Origin: Cyclobacterium sp. SYSU L10401
GTDB taxonomy: Bacteria; Bacteroidota; Bacteroidia; Cytophagales; Cyclobacteriaceae
Assembly: GCF_010993705.1 (NCBI RefSeq)
Contig: NZ_WOFO01000001.1
Span: forward strand, 548,598 to 612,597
Direction: 5' to 3'
DNA: 64,000 bases
The notes beneath the pieces are model-generated. The model was not told where the DNA came from. It did not search any database and saw nothing but the letters and a program-made list of their open reading frames with translations. Both the position numbers and the translations under genes were made by a program. Below are positions 1-9,104 of this stretch, piece after piece (the first letter of the stretch is position 1; every line of letters starts with the position of its first letter).

Positions 1-765
1 ATGGAAACAAAAAATCATTTCGCCCCGAAAGGGATATTGTTCCCTGTTTGGCTCAGGGTAGCCGCCATGATCACCCTGGTCATATTGGGCGGATGGCTGG
101 TAGGCTCCTATTTACCGGGGCCTGTCAGTGCGCTTTATACAAGTGTAGTGTTTGAGTCTCAGGAAGCTCCCAGAAAAGAAGTCCTATTAGATGGCTCGGT
201 GTTGACCCTGAATAAAAATTCCAGTTTGAGGTATTCTCAAAAGCTTTTGGGAGATAGGCGGGTGGTAAACCTGGCTGGAGGAGAAGTCTATTTTGAGGTA
301 GTAAAAAATAAGGCAAAGCCTTTTGTAGTCACCGCTGAGGAAATGACCTTAACTGTTTTGGGGACTTCTTTTCATGTCAACCAATCGCCTGAAAGGATTG
401 AAGTCATAGTGGATGCCGGGGAGGTAAAGGTGGCCTATCAGGACCAGGTAATTTTTCTGCAAAAGGATGAGAAAGTAACCATCGCTACGGCTTCAGGAGG
501 TGTGGAGAAAGAGGTAAACAGGGATAAGCTATTCCGCTACTACGTGGAAGGGAAGTTTGTGGCCGAGTCAACGGCCTTGCCGGAATTGGTGGAGGCCCTG
601 AACAAGGCCTACGGGAGCAAGATAGAAATTGGCTCAGAAAGGGCTCAAAACAGGCTTATTACTACCACTTTGGAATATGGCTCGCTGGAAAAGAACCTGG
701 AGGTGATCAGGGAAACCCTCGGCTTGAGCATTAGCTATGAGGAGAACAGAATAGTTGTGGAATAA
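1..765 (+). CDS. FecR-family anti-sigma factor (5' end probably outside window)
   Basis: Membrane-spanning regulator that would hold an ECF sigma factor in the cytoplasm and receive a signal from an outer-membrane STN domain in the periplasm. One transmembrane helix lies at residues about 17-38, the FecR domain at about 60-150 (motifs LLDGSVLTLN, GGEVYFEV, VLGTSFHVN) and a DUF4974-type C-terminal domain at about 177-254. Full FecR proteins of this phylum carry some 80 more residues before the helix, and the ATG at base 1 is only the first in-window codon, so the real start is probably upstream. The stop overlaps the region just before the STN gene, so the two are co-transcribed. The partner sigma gene is expected further left but cannot be seen. 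Confidence 0.9.
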   Translation: METKNHFAPKGILFPVWLRVAAMITLVILGGWLVGSYLPGPVSALYTSVVFESQEAPRKEVLLDGSVLTLNKNSSLRYSQKLLGDRRVVNLAGGEVYFEVVKNKAKPFVVTAEEMTLTVLGTSFHVNQSPERIEVIVDAGEVKVAYQDQVIFLQKDEKVTIATASGGVEKEVNRDKLFRYYVEGKFVAESTALPELVEALNKAYGSKIEIGSERAQNRLITTTLEYGSLEKNLEVIRETLGLSISYEENRIVVE

Positions 766-793
766 TTCCTTACATTCATGTAAGGATGGTGAT

Positions 794-2569
794 ATGTCGA
801 TGCGTTTTATCCGTTTTTTGTTTATAGTGTTTTTATTTGTCGGGTCTGCTTTTCAAGGGGCAGTTCAGGCCCAGGATTATCTATTGAGGGAGTTGGATAT
901 CTCTAACCCGGCTGAAAATAAATTGGGCCCGGTTATGGAAGAAATTGCTGCCAATCAGGGGTTTTATTTTTCCTACCAAAGCTCTTTGATAGATTTGGAT
1001 GCAGGGCTGCCTTTCCATTCCTATCAGGGTAATTTAGCTGGATTCCTTCAAAAAGTTTTTGGTGATTCCTACGAATTCAGGGAGTATGATGGCTATGTGA
1101 TCATCCGCCATGCGCCCGGAGAATTGGATGCGGAAATTGAAATGGAGCAGGAAGGAAAGGTGCTGCTGGTTAAGGGTAAGGTCAAGGACCTTCACAGTGG
1201 GGAAGCCATTTCCACCGTCAGTATTTTTGAAAAAAATGGATGGGCCTTTACTTTGTCTGATGCTCAGGGAGAGTTTGAACTGAAGTTGAAATCCACTGCT
1301 CCTTCCTCCGTATGGCTGAGCCTGCGCAAGGAGGAATACAGGGATACTTCCTTTGTCTTACTTCCTCCCGTGCATGTGGGGAGCAGCAGCCAGGAAGAAA
1401 GAAAATTTCGATTCTTTCCTCAAAGTGGGTCTGCCGAAAACCTGGAAGATAGTTTTTGGGGCGGGATGTTTATCGGGTTTCGGCAACGAATGCAAAGGCT
1501 AAACCTGGCTGGTTTCTTTGCAGAAAGTCCGGTTCAAATGTCTTTGACTCCGGGCCTGAGTACACAGGGAGTATTCAGTAGCCAGATGATCAATAATTTT
1601 TCCCTTAATCTGCTGGGGGGCTACACGGCCGGGGTGGAAGGCCTGGAGGTGGCTGGTCTTTTCAATATGAATCAAAGGATGGTCACCGGCATGCAGACTG
1701 CGGGGCTTTTCAACATGGTAGGTGGAAATGTTTCCGGTTTTCAGGCAGCCGGAATTTTCAATAATGTGTATGGTGACCTGACCGGATTTCAAGTGGCCGG
1801 ATTGCTAAACAAGATAGGGAGTGATTTGGATGGTGCCCAGGTGGCTGGATTGGTCAACCAGGTGGATGGCAAGGCCCGGATACAAATAGCCGGCTGGACT
1901 AACCTTAGCCGGAGCACCGATAAGGTCCAGCTGGCAGGCCTGTATAACCGCACGGAAGGGGATGCAGGCAGTGCCCAAATCGCCGGAGTACTCAATCATT
2001 CCGGAGGCAATGTAGCCTATCAACTTAGCGGCCTGATCAATAAGGCAGATTCTGTTTCAGGGTTTCAGCTGGCGGGATTGGTGAATATAGCAGCCTCCAG
2101 TGATTATTCCCTGGGTTTGATCAATATCATTGGGGATGGGGAACAAAGTATTTCTGTTGGCCTGGATGAATCTTCCTTTGCTCAGCTCAGTCTGAGAAGC
2201 GGAGGAAAGAAACTTTACGGGCTGCTGGGTACGGGGATAGGGCTGCATCCGATCACCATGTTTGGCCTGGACCTGGGATTTGGCTGGCATGCTTTCCGAA
2301 AAAAGTCTTATTTTATGGATATTGAGCTGGTCAACAGGTGGAGCAGTGATTTTGGTGGAATGAAGAATCATTCCAATTCTTTACGATTCCTTCAGGGATA
2401 TCAAATGGGCCGCCTAAAATATTTCGCCGGTCCTACCCTGGCTTTTAGTGTATTGGATCAGGCCTGGAGCTGGCCGGTTTCCGGTTGGAAGATTGCCGAA
2501 AAACACAACAGCAGGAGTTTATTTGCCCTGCATATAGGAATGATTGGAGGGGTGCAATATGTTTTTTGA
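794..2569 (+). CDS. STN-domain outer-membrane protein with LA_2272-like surface repeats
   Basis: Predicted exported protein with a signal peptide (residues 1-27, ending AVQAQ), an STN (secretin/TonB short N-terminal) domain at about 28-100, a carboxypeptidase-regulatory-like beta domain at about 125-190, then about ten tandem repeats of about 20 residues with the core (V/L)AG(L/I)xN, encoded at 1640-2095. The C-terminal part ends in phenylalanine (GGVQYVF), as outer-membrane proteins do. The repeats resemble the LA_2272 surface-repeat family. STN domains normally contact FecR, and fecR lies directly upstream, so this is probably the signal input of that sigma/anti-sigma system. No TonB plug or full receptor is present. 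The start at 794 is chosen because it follows AAGGATGGTG and gives a clean signal peptide; an upstream ATG at 755 and a second ATG at 800 are alternatives. Confidence 0.8.
   Translation: MSMRFIRFLFIVFLFVGSAFQGAVQAQDYLLRELDISNPAENKLGPVMEEIAANQGFYFSYQSSLIDLDAGLPFHSYQGNLAGFLQKVFGDSYEFREYDGYVIIRHAPGELDAEIEMEQEGKVLLVKGKVKDLHSGEAISTVSIFEKNGWAFTLSDAQGEFELKLKSTAPSSVWLSLRKEEYRDTSFVLLPPVHVGSSSQEERKFRFFPQSGSAENLEDSFWGGMFIGFRQRMQRLNLAGFFAESPVQMSLTPGLSTQGVFSSQMINNFSLNLLGGYTAGVEGLEVAGLFNMNQRMVTGMQTAGLFNMVGGNVSGFQAAGIFNNVYGDLTGFQVAGLLNKIGSDLDGAQVAGLVNQVDGKARIQIAGWTNLSRSTDKVQLAGLYNRTEGDAGSAQIAGVLNHSGGNVAYQLSGLINKADSVSGFQLAGLVNIAASSDYSLGLINIIGDGEQSISVGLDESSFAQLSLRSGGKKLYGLLGTGIGLHPITMFGLDLGFGWHAFRKKSYFMDIELVNRWSSDFGGMKNHSNSLRFLQGYQMGRLKYFAGPTLAFSVLDQAWSWPVSGWKIAEKHNSRSLFALHIGMIGGVQYVF
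1640..2095 (+). repeat. About ten tandem ~60-bp coding repeats
   Basis: In-frame degenerate repeats inside the STN surface protein. Each unit encodes roughly G-x-Q-x-A-G-L-x-N followed by 10-12 variable residues. The nucleotide sequence has drifted while the protein pattern is kept, which points to selection on the fold rather than recent slippage. Confidence 0.8.
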
Positions 2570-2617
2570 ATGGGGGGAATTTATTTGCTATCAGTCATCT
2601 GCTTTTTAAATTCTCCA

Positions 2618-2820
2618 ATGGATAAATTATTCGTTGTTCCCGTTTCCGAAATCGAAGCCAACGAAAGGAGCTTGAGTATCGAACCTTACAAGGAAATCGC
2701 ATAGTAAGCAGTAGGATACGACATATCCGAAAAAATCATCAATGGGAAAAAGTTTTAAAAAACCTGGTGCTGGAAAACCGTATAGACCTGGGGGCACTTG
2801 GGTTAATGTTAAAGAAGTGA
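2618..2820 (+). pseudogene. Decayed C-terminus of a type I restriction methylase (HsdM)
   Basis: Too short and broken to be a gene. From 2618 one frame reads FVVPVSEIEANERSLSIEPY then KEIA and two stops, continuing AVGYDISEKIIN. After one base of frame change it reads KVLKNLVLENRIDLGALG and ends at 2820. This tracks the usual HsdM tail, which has a VPxxEIxxNxxxLSINRYKE motif, then a (V)EYDPPxxII segment, then a helix like LxxLExxIxxGLxELxxML. Two stops and one frameshift mark it as a remnant. No hsdS or hsdR is nearby. The match is from memory of the family, so a profile search is needed to settle it. Confidence 0.55.
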
Positions 2821-2858
2821 GGGTTTTATTTGTTAGCTTACTTACCGCACCGGTACCT

Positions 2859-2883
2859 GTCTGACGGTTTTGAACCGTCTGAC
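2859..2883. repeat. Short perfect hairpin between direct GTCTGAC repeats
   Basis: GACGGTT (2863-2869), a 3-base loop, then AACCGTC (2873-2879). The unit is bounded by GTCTGAC at 2859-2865 and 2877-2883. It has no T-run on either strand, so it is not a standard terminator. It lies about 77 bp upstream of the TPR-HTH gene and could be an operator or a small repeat element. Confidence 0.5.
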
Positions 2884-2959
2884 CGATATAAGCACTTCAC
2901 TTTACAAAAAAGCAAAACTCACTTCATGTTAAGGTTACATGGCGGAAGTATCTTGTAAG

Positions 2960-4585
2960 ATGTTTCGTTTCGTGAAATTTTATTGCTTCATCGTTTTTTT
3001 GTTTCCTTTCGAGAAGTCGTTTGGTCAAAAAAGGACCGATGGTTTGGATGGGATACAACAGCTTTCCAAAACAAGCCCCAGGAAAGCGTATCAGCAGCTT
3101 ACAGATTTCCTTCGCCAAAATTCAAGCCTTGGGTTTGTGGAGCACGCGGAAGCTACGTTTTTAGAAGGCCAACTCTTAATGGAATTTGGCTTGTACAACG
3201 AAGCAACGACGAAGTTTTACGAGGCGGAAGAACTTTTTAAGAAGATGGACTGCACCGCATGTCTGGCGAACGTCTACAACCAAATTGGGAAGCTGTATTA
3301 CAAAACGAAAAGCCTTTCACCGGCGCTACAGCGGCACAAATCCGCGCTTCACTTGTACGAGGAGGTGCAGGATATACAGGGAATGGCCCGGTCCAAAGGG
3401 CTGATCGGATCGATGTATGAGAAGTTGGGCGACTACACGCAGGCGCTGGTTTATCAAAACGATGCCATCGAGTTGATTCGAAGCAGCGGTGATTCGACTG
3501 ACCTGAGCATTCTTTTCGAAAACGTTGGGAGCATCTACGAGGATCTGGAAAAATACGATTCTGCCGAGCGGTATTTCCAGTTGGCCTATGCGCTAAACAT
3601 TGCCATGCGAAACAAGTTGAACATGCCGGGGAATATCAATAACCTGGGGGATACGCGGAGAAAAACCAATCGGGCTGGCGAATCACTTTCGTATTACGAG
3701 GAGGCTATCCGGATAAGTCAGGAGCTTGGAAACAACTATTTGGAACGAAGTGCTACGGTGGACCTGGGTAAGGCGTACGCCGCATTGGGGGATTTTGAGA
3801 AGGCGTATGAACAGTTGGCCAAAGCTCGTAAATTGAGTGAAACGATTTTTTCTGAAGAAGCTGCACGGCAGCTGGCCACACAGGAGTTTCACTATGAAAT
3901 CAAAGAAAAACAGCGGGAAATAGCCCATTTGGAAGGTATTCATCTTTTCGAAACCCGAATTCGTTGGCTTTTATTGATGCTAATTTTGACGCTATTGGGA
4001 CTTGGATGGGGCCTGATCTCCCGACATCGGCTGAAAATGCGCGCCACACAGAATACCCTGAGAAAGCAAGAGGAACTCCTGGAAATCAACGAACGCTTGA
4101 TTCAGACCGAGAAGGAAAACATCAATCTCCTGGAAGCAAGAATGGCTGCCGAGGTGGGAGCCCAGCAGAAGGCGCTGTCTGCCCAAACCCTGCACGTGAT
4201 CGAGAAAAATGAAATACTCAAAGAAATCCAATCGAAATTGAAGGTTGCCCTGGAGCAAGATCCCAAGGAACAACGAAAGAAAATTCGAAACCTCATGAAA
4301 CAAATCGACGCGAACCTGGGACAAGACAGCGACTGGGAAAGCTTCAAGCATACCTTCGAAAACGTGCATCAGGATTTCTTAAAAAATCTCAACACCCGGA
4401 ACCCATCGCTCACCACGGGAGATGTCAAACTTGCCTGCCTGATGAAGATGAATTTGAGCAGCAGGGAAATCGCCGCAACGCTCGGAATCTCCATGGAAAG
4501 CCTGCGGATTTCCAGATACAGACTCCGAAAGCGTTTGCAGCTTTCTGAGGGCAGGGACCTGCAGCATTACCTTCGCTGTTTATGA
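2960..4585 (+). CDS. Membrane TPR protein with C-terminal helix-turn-helix
   Basis: Probable membrane-anchored transcription regulator. A signal or anchor segment lies at residues 1-23, TPR repeats at about 50-285, one transmembrane helix at about 331-352 (RWLLLMLILTLLGLGWG), a charged coiled coil at about 355-450, and a helix-turn-helix at about 490-540 (LSSREIAATLGISMESLRIS). The TPR part should be periplasmic and the DNA-binding part cytoplasmic. Such one-piece TPR-HTH regulators are common next to TonB-receptor loci in Bacteroidota, and the next two genes are a phytase and a TonB receptor, so it may control them. The start at 2960 gives a normal signal segment; an ATG at 2939 would add seven residues. 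Signal and target are unknown. Confidence 0.75.
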   Translation: MFRFVKFYCFIVFLFPFEKSFGQKRTDGLDGIQQLSKTSPRKAYQQLTDFLRQNSSLGFVEHAEATFLEGQLLMEFGLYNEATTKFYEAEELFKKMDCTACLANVYNQIGKLYYKTKSLSPALQRHKSALHLYEEVQDIQGMARSKGLIGSMYEKLGDYTQALVYQNDAIELIRSSGDSTDLSILFENVGSIYEDLEKYDSAERYFQLAYALNIAMRNKLNMPGNINNLGDTRRKTNRAGESLSYYEEAIRISQELGNNYLERSATVDLGKAYAALGDFEKAYEQLAKARKLSETIFSEEAARQLATQEFHYEIKEKQREIAHLEGIHLFETRIRWLLLMLILTLLGLGWGLISRHRLKMRATQNTLRKQEELLEINERLIQTEKENINLLEARMAAEVGAQQKALSAQTLHVIEKNEILKEIQSKLKVALEQDPKEQRKKIRNLMKQIDANLGQDSDWESFKHTFENVHQDFLKNLNTRNPSLTTGDVKLACLMKMNLSSREIAATLGISMESLRISRYRLRKRLQLSEGRDLQHYLRCL

Positions 4586-4776
4586 TTCAAGATTTCTTAA
4601 TCTTAGGGTAATATTAATTAATGACCTGAAAATCAGTATTATATAAATATATTTTTTTAAACTGTTTCGGTTTTGTTAACGGTATTTACTGGGCAGTGAG
4701 GCTGCATTCTTAACCGTAAATTTCCTTTTTTATCCGGAGCTTTCCCGAACCTTGTAATATCAAAAAAAGGTAAATC

Positions 4777-5865
4777 ATGCTCAAAAAACGGACGTACTAT
4801 TTCTCATTTTTTGTTTTGTCGGGACTCATTGCTTGCAACGGGACTACCCAAAAAGGCGATGAATCAGCGGAAACTACTACCGAAATCATCCAACCGCTGT
4901 ACGTGAGTGACCCGGTCATCCACGATACCGACGATCCCGCTATATGGATCAATTCATCAAATCCGGATCAAAGTCTCATCATCGGGACAGACAAAGATTC
5001 CATCGGCGCCCTGTACGTGTTTGATCTAAAGGGAAAAGTAATCGACAGTCTAGTCAGGCGCGGTATTCAACGCCCCAACAATGTGGATGTGGGTTACGGG
5101 TTGCCGCTGGGAAGGGATACCGTGGATTTTGCCGTAACAGGCGAACGCTTGACCTCACGAATTCGCTTTTACTCGCTTCCCGACATGCAGGAAATCAACC
5201 CCGGAGGATTGGAGGTCTATTCGGGAGAAACTGGCGAAGAATACCGCGACCTGATGGGGATTGCTGTGTACCAAAGTCCCAAATCCGGCAAAACCTATAT
5301 CATCGCAGGCCGAAAAAATGGACCGACCGATGGTACGTACCTTTGGCAATACGAAGTGCAGGGAGCGGAGGGCGAGGTATCGCTTGAGCTGGTGCGAAAA
5401 TTCGGGAATTTTTCCGGAAAGAAAGAAATCGAAGCCATTGCCGTGGATCAGGAGCTGGGCTATATCTATTATTCCGATGAGGGTGCAGGAGTAAGAAAGT
5501 ACCATGCGGAGCCACAGATGGGAAACGAGGAGTTGGCCCTTTTTGCCACCGAGGGATTTACGGATGATCACGAGGGAATCTCCATTTACAAATCCTCCGC
5601 TACGGAAGGCTACCTGTTGGTGTCCGACCAGGGAGCCAATCTCTTTCACGCATTCCCACGAGAAGGAAGCGATAAGGGGCCGCACGATCATCCCCTCCTG
5701 GTTAAAATCCCTTTGAGTACCCTTTCCAGCGATGGCAACGAAGTCACGGCGGTAAACCTGGGAGGAGATTTTTCAAAAGGACTGTTTGTCGCCATGTCGG
5801 ATGACAAGACCTTCCAGATTTATTCCTGGGAACAACTCGAAACGTATATCAACCAACAACAATAA
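4777..5865 (+). CDS. Beta-propeller phytase, lipoprotein
   Basis: Predicted 3-phytase of the beta-propeller (BPP) class, which releases phosphate from inositol hexakisphosphate with calcium. The lipobox LIAC puts the lipidated cysteine at residue 20, so it sits on a membrane, probably the outer one. The family signature DTDDPAIW is at residues 50-57. Other propeller blades are visible, including RPNNVDVGYG, EIEAIAVDQELG, YYSDEGAGVRKY and DDHEGISIY. Its 362 residues fit a single six-bladed domain plus lipoprotein leader. It is followed after 6 bp by a TonB receptor, which would import a released product or a phytate complex. The upstream TPR-HTH gene is a likely regulator. Confidence 0.88.
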   Translation: MLKKRTYYFSFFVLSGLIACNGTTQKGDESAETTTEIIQPLYVSDPVIHDTDDPAIWINSSNPDQSLIIGTDKDSIGALYVFDLKGKVIDSLVRRGIQRPNNVDVGYGLPLGRDTVDFAVTGERLTSRIRFYSLPDMQEINPGGLEVYSGETGEEYRDLMGIAVYQSPKSGKTYIIAGRKNGPTDGTYLWQYEVQGAEGEVSLELVRKFGNFSGKKEIEAIAVDQELGYIYYSDEGAGVRKYHAEPQMGNEELALFATEGFTDDHEGISIYKSSATEGYLLVSDQGANLFHAFPREGSDKGPHDHPLLVKIPLSTLSSDGNEVTAVNLGGDFSKGLFVAMSDDKTFQIYSWEQLETYINQQQ

Positions 5866-5871
5866 GCAATC

Positions 5872-8640
5872 ATGAAAAAACATCTACGTTTATTTTCTTC
5901 CCTGTTGCTCTTTTTCCTGCTGGCAGGAAATGCATGGGCACAAGGAGTCTTGAAAGGACGAGTGATCGATGCGGAGAATCTTTCGCTACCTGGAGCCAAT
6001 GTGGTATTGACCGGTACCAATTACGGGACGATTTCCGATCAGAAAGGAGATTTTTCTATTTCCAACCTGCCGGAAGGGTCGTATGAAGTTAGTGTATCCT
6101 ACCTGGGGTACGGAGAGCTTTCCCAAAGTGTGGAAATTCAAACGGGGCGTACAACCACGCTGAATTTCAGAATGGATCAGACGGCACTGGATGCAGCAGA
6201 GTTTATTGTATTTGGTGACCGGCTGAAGGGGCAGGCCAAGGCACTGAATCAGCAAAAAAACAATGCCAACATCACCAATATCGTCTCTTCTGACCAGATC
6301 GGGCGCTTTCCCGATGCCAACGTCGGCGATGCACTGAAGCGTATTCCGGGCATTACCATGCAAAATGATCAGGGAGAGGCGCGCGATATCATCATTCGTG
6401 GAATGGCTCCGCAGCTAAACTCCGTGACGCTAAACGGGGAGCGAATTCCGTCCGCAGAAGGTGACAACCGAAATATTCAAATGGACCTGATTCCCTCGGA
6501 TATGATCCAAACGATCGAAGTAAATAAAGCGGTATTGCCCAGCATGGATGCCGATGCCATCGGAGGTTCGGTCAATTTGGTAACCCGTCAGGCACCGAAT
6601 AATTTGAGAATATCTGGTACCGCTGCAAGCGGAATCAACTTGCTTTCCAATAAGCCCATTTGGACCGGGGGATTGGTTTTGGGAGACCGCTTCCTGGATG
6701 ACAAATTGGGCCTGATCCTATCGGGCTCCTACAACAACCACAACTTTGGCTCAGACAATGTCGAGGCTGTTTGGTACAATTCAGATAACGGCGTGGCACT
6801 GGAAGAATTTGACATCCGAAAATACCTGGTGCAGCGTGTCCGAAGATCCGTAAACCTAGCTACCGATTTTAGAATCAATGACAATAACCAACTGTTTCTA
6901 TCCGGGATGTATAACCACCGAGATGATTGGGAAAACCGATTCAGAATGCGGGTAGGCAACCTGGATGATTCCTTTGATGACGGAGATTTTACCGAGAGCA
7001 CTCCAAATGTATTCCAGACCAAAGGAAGGGTACAATACCAGACCAAAGGAGGAATAGACGGTGGGAGAGTCGGGAACCGAAGACTTGAAGATCAGCGGGT
7101 TTATAACATGAGCCTGGGAGGAAATCATTTATTTAACAGACTTAAAATGGATTGGAGCGCTACCTATGCCCGCGCATCCGAAGAGCGTCCGAATGAGCGC
7201 TACATCTCTTACAGATCCTCCAATCAGGACGTATTTGTAGATTTAACCAATCCCGAATTCCCGAACGTCAATTTGTCCAATCCTCAGGATAATTTCGGGA
7301 TAGGATTTCATGAGATTTCGGAGGAAAACCAGTTTACTTTTGACCGGGATTTGAATGCCAGATTGGATTTTAAATTGCCCTACACCGACAAAGGAATTTT
7401 GCAATTTGGTTTGCGCTACAGAGGCAAGCGAAAAGAACGTCAGAATGACTTCTTCGAATTTGAGCCATTGGATGGAGACAGCTTTGGGGCAAGCGTCGGA
7501 TCCGTCTCAAACAGAGACTACACCGATCCCAACTACCTGGCTGGATCCCAGTATCAGGCAGGATACTTTGCGACACCTGAATTCCTCGGAGGATTAAATC
7601 TCGGAAATTCCAGTCTTTTTGAAGGCATCGACTTGCCGGAGGAATATGCACCCGGAAACTATACCGCTAATGAAAACATCACAGCGGCCTATGTGATGGC
7701 TGACCACCAATTCTCTGAGAGGTTTTCGGCTATTGCGGGTCTTCGGGTAGAAAATACAGCCATTGACTATAGGGGAAATATCTTTAATGTCGATGAAGAA
7801 ACCATTAATCCCACATCCGGAGATCAGAACTACGCCAATGTGCTGCCTGGTCTTCATTTGAAATACGATGCCGATGCCAATACCGTGCTCCGGTTTGCCT
7901 GGACCAATACGATTGCCCGGCCTAATTATTTTGACCTGGTACCCTACGCAGAATTCAGCCCGGATGATGAGGAATTGGCCCGGGGAAATCCAAACTTACG
8001 GGCAACCACAGCTATGAATTTTGATTTTATGGCGGAGCGGTATTATTCCAGTGTCGGTATCCTATCTGCGGGTGCCTTTTACAAGGACATTGATGATTTT
8101 ATTTACACGATTACCACCCAAGGATACAATGATCCTGTTTTTGGCTCAAATCTGGAATACTCCAGACCAGAAAACGGCGGTACTGCCAGTGTATACGGGC
8201 TTGAAGCATCCTTTCAGCGCCAAATATGGAGAGGGCTGGGCATTTACCTAAACTATACCTATACCCGGTCGTCCACCACAGGAATAGAGGGAAGAGACAA
8301 CGATGACCTGGTGTTGCCAGGTACGGCTGAGAACATGTTCAACGCTTCGCTATCCTACGAAACGGACAAATTGGTACTGCGACTGGCGCTCAACTTCGCC
8401 TCCGATTACCTGGATGAATTGGGCGGGGAAGGCTTTGAAGACCGGTATTACGACCAACAGGTTTTTCTGGATGCAAACGCTTCCTATGCCATCACACCAA
8501 AATGGCGACTCTTTGCCGAGGGAAACAACCTCACCAACCAGCCTTTGCGCTACTACCAGGGAATCCGATCACGTACGATGCAAATGGAATACTACAATGC
8601 CCGGTTTAATTTCGGGCTGAAGTTCGATCTATTTGATTGA
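5872..8640 (+). CDS. TonB-dependent outer-membrane receptor
   Basis: Active importer of the outer membrane. Signal peptide 1-23 (AWAQ), a carboxypeptidase-regulatory-like domain at about 25-110 (GRVIDAENLSLPGANV), a plug at about 125-235 with the typical RIPGITMQN and IIIRGMAPQLNSVTLNGERI, then a 22-strand barrel to the end (FNFGLKFDLF). The plug resembles the TonB-Xanth-Caul receptor type rather than SusC; no SusD follows. It forms an operon with the phytase (6 bp apart) and ends at a strong terminator, so its substrate is probably an inositol phosphate or another phytate product. The substrate is inferred from context only. Confidence 0.92.
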   Translation: MKKHLRLFSSLLLFFLLAGNAWAQGVLKGRVIDAENLSLPGANVVLTGTNYGTISDQKGDFSISNLPEGSYEVSVSYLGYGELSQSVEIQTGRTTTLNFRMDQTALDAAEFIVFGDRLKGQAKALNQQKNNANITNIVSSDQIGRFPDANVGDALKRIPGITMQNDQGEARDIIIRGMAPQLNSVTLNGERIPSAEGDNRNIQMDLIPSDMIQTIEVNKAVLPSMDADAIGGSVNLVTRQAPNNLRISGTAASGINLLSNKPIWTGGLVLGDRFLDDKLGLILSGSYNNHNFGSDNVEAVWYNSDNGVALEEFDIRKYLVQRVRRSVNLATDFRINDNNQLFLSGMYNHRDDWENRFRMRVGNLDDSFDDGDFTESTPNVFQTKGRVQYQTKGGIDGGRVGNRRLEDQRVYNMSLGGNHLFNRLKMDWSATYARASEERPNERYISYRSSNQDVFVDLTNPEFPNVNLSNPQDNFGIGFHEISEENQFTFDRDLNARLDFKLPYTDKGILQFGLRYRGKRKERQNDFFEFEPLDGDSFGASVGSVSNRDYTDPNYLAGSQYQAGYFATPEFLGGLNLGNSSLFEGIDLPEEYAPGNYTANENITAAYVMADHQFSERFSAIAGLRVENTAIDYRGNIFNVDEETINPTSGDQNYANVLPGLHLKYDADANTVLRFAWTNTIARPNYFDLVPYAEFSPDDEELARGNPNLRATTAMNFDFMAERYYSSVGILSAGAFYKDIDDFIYTITTQGYNDPVFGSNLEYSRPENGGTASVYGLEASFQRQIWRGLGIYLNYTYTRSSTTGIEGRDNDDLVLPGTAENMFNASLSYETDKLVLRLALNFASDYLDELGGEGFEDRYYDQQVFLDANASYAITPKWRLFAEGNNLTNQPLRYYQGIRSRTMQMEYYNARFNFGLKFDLFD

Positions 8641-8660
8641 TAAAACGAACCTTAGCAACC

Positions 8661-8700
8661 AAAAAGGGCTGTCCACTTGACTTGGGCAGCCTTTTTGGTT
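8661..8700 (+). terminator. Rho-independent terminator after the TonB receptor
   Basis: A GGGCTGTCC-type arm starting in AAAAA (8661-8674), a 9-base loop, then GGGCAGCC followed by TTTTTGG. The stem is GC-rich with one G-U-type pair, and a T-run sits immediately 3' on the plus strand. It closes the phytase/receptor transcript. Confidence 0.85.
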
Positions 8701-8809
8701 TTGGTATTCGCCTTTTTGTATCCACCGAATCCTGAAATTTACACTTTATTCATTTTTTCTTTACCATCAAGGAATCTGAAAGGGGTAACCTGTAACAAAA
8801 ATGTAAGTT

Positions 8810-9100
8810 ATGAAAATATGGGAAGAAATGACAAGGCTGGTCCGGGAGTATGAAACTAGCGGACAGACACAGACGTGCTTTAGTGAATTCAAGGGTGTAG
8901 GGTTTCATAAATACGATTACTGGTACAGGAAGCTCCAAAGAGAAGCAAAGCTACCTGCCGGTTTTCACAAGATCGAAAGCGGTGGAGCTTCACAGGTCAG
9001 GGACTGTAATGCTGAGCTTGTTTATCCCAACGGTGTTGTGCTGAGACTTGACCGCCAAGAGCCGGAACTGCTTTCCCGCATTATCGGGATGTACTTGTGA
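8810..9100 (+). CDS. Orphan IS66 accessory protein (TnpA-like), remnant
   Basis: A 96-residue protein with the layout of the small IS66 ORF1 found in Bacteroidota: an N-terminal helix-turn-helix-like region (LVREYETSGQTQTCFSEF), an aromatic YDYWYRKLQ motif, and a C-terminal ELVYPNGVVLRLD strand segment. In a complete IS66 it is followed by tnpB and the DDE transposase; neither is here, and no terminal inverted repeats were found. The frame is intact but the gene probably no longer acts in transposition. Downstream sequence turns at once into a broken PIN-domain gene. Confidence 0.65.
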   Translation: MKIWEEMTRLVREYETSGQTQTCFSEFKGVGFHKYDYWYRKLQREAKLPAGFHKIESGGASQVRDCNAELVYPNGVVLRLDRQEPELLSRIIGMYL

Positions 9101-9104
9101 TGGG

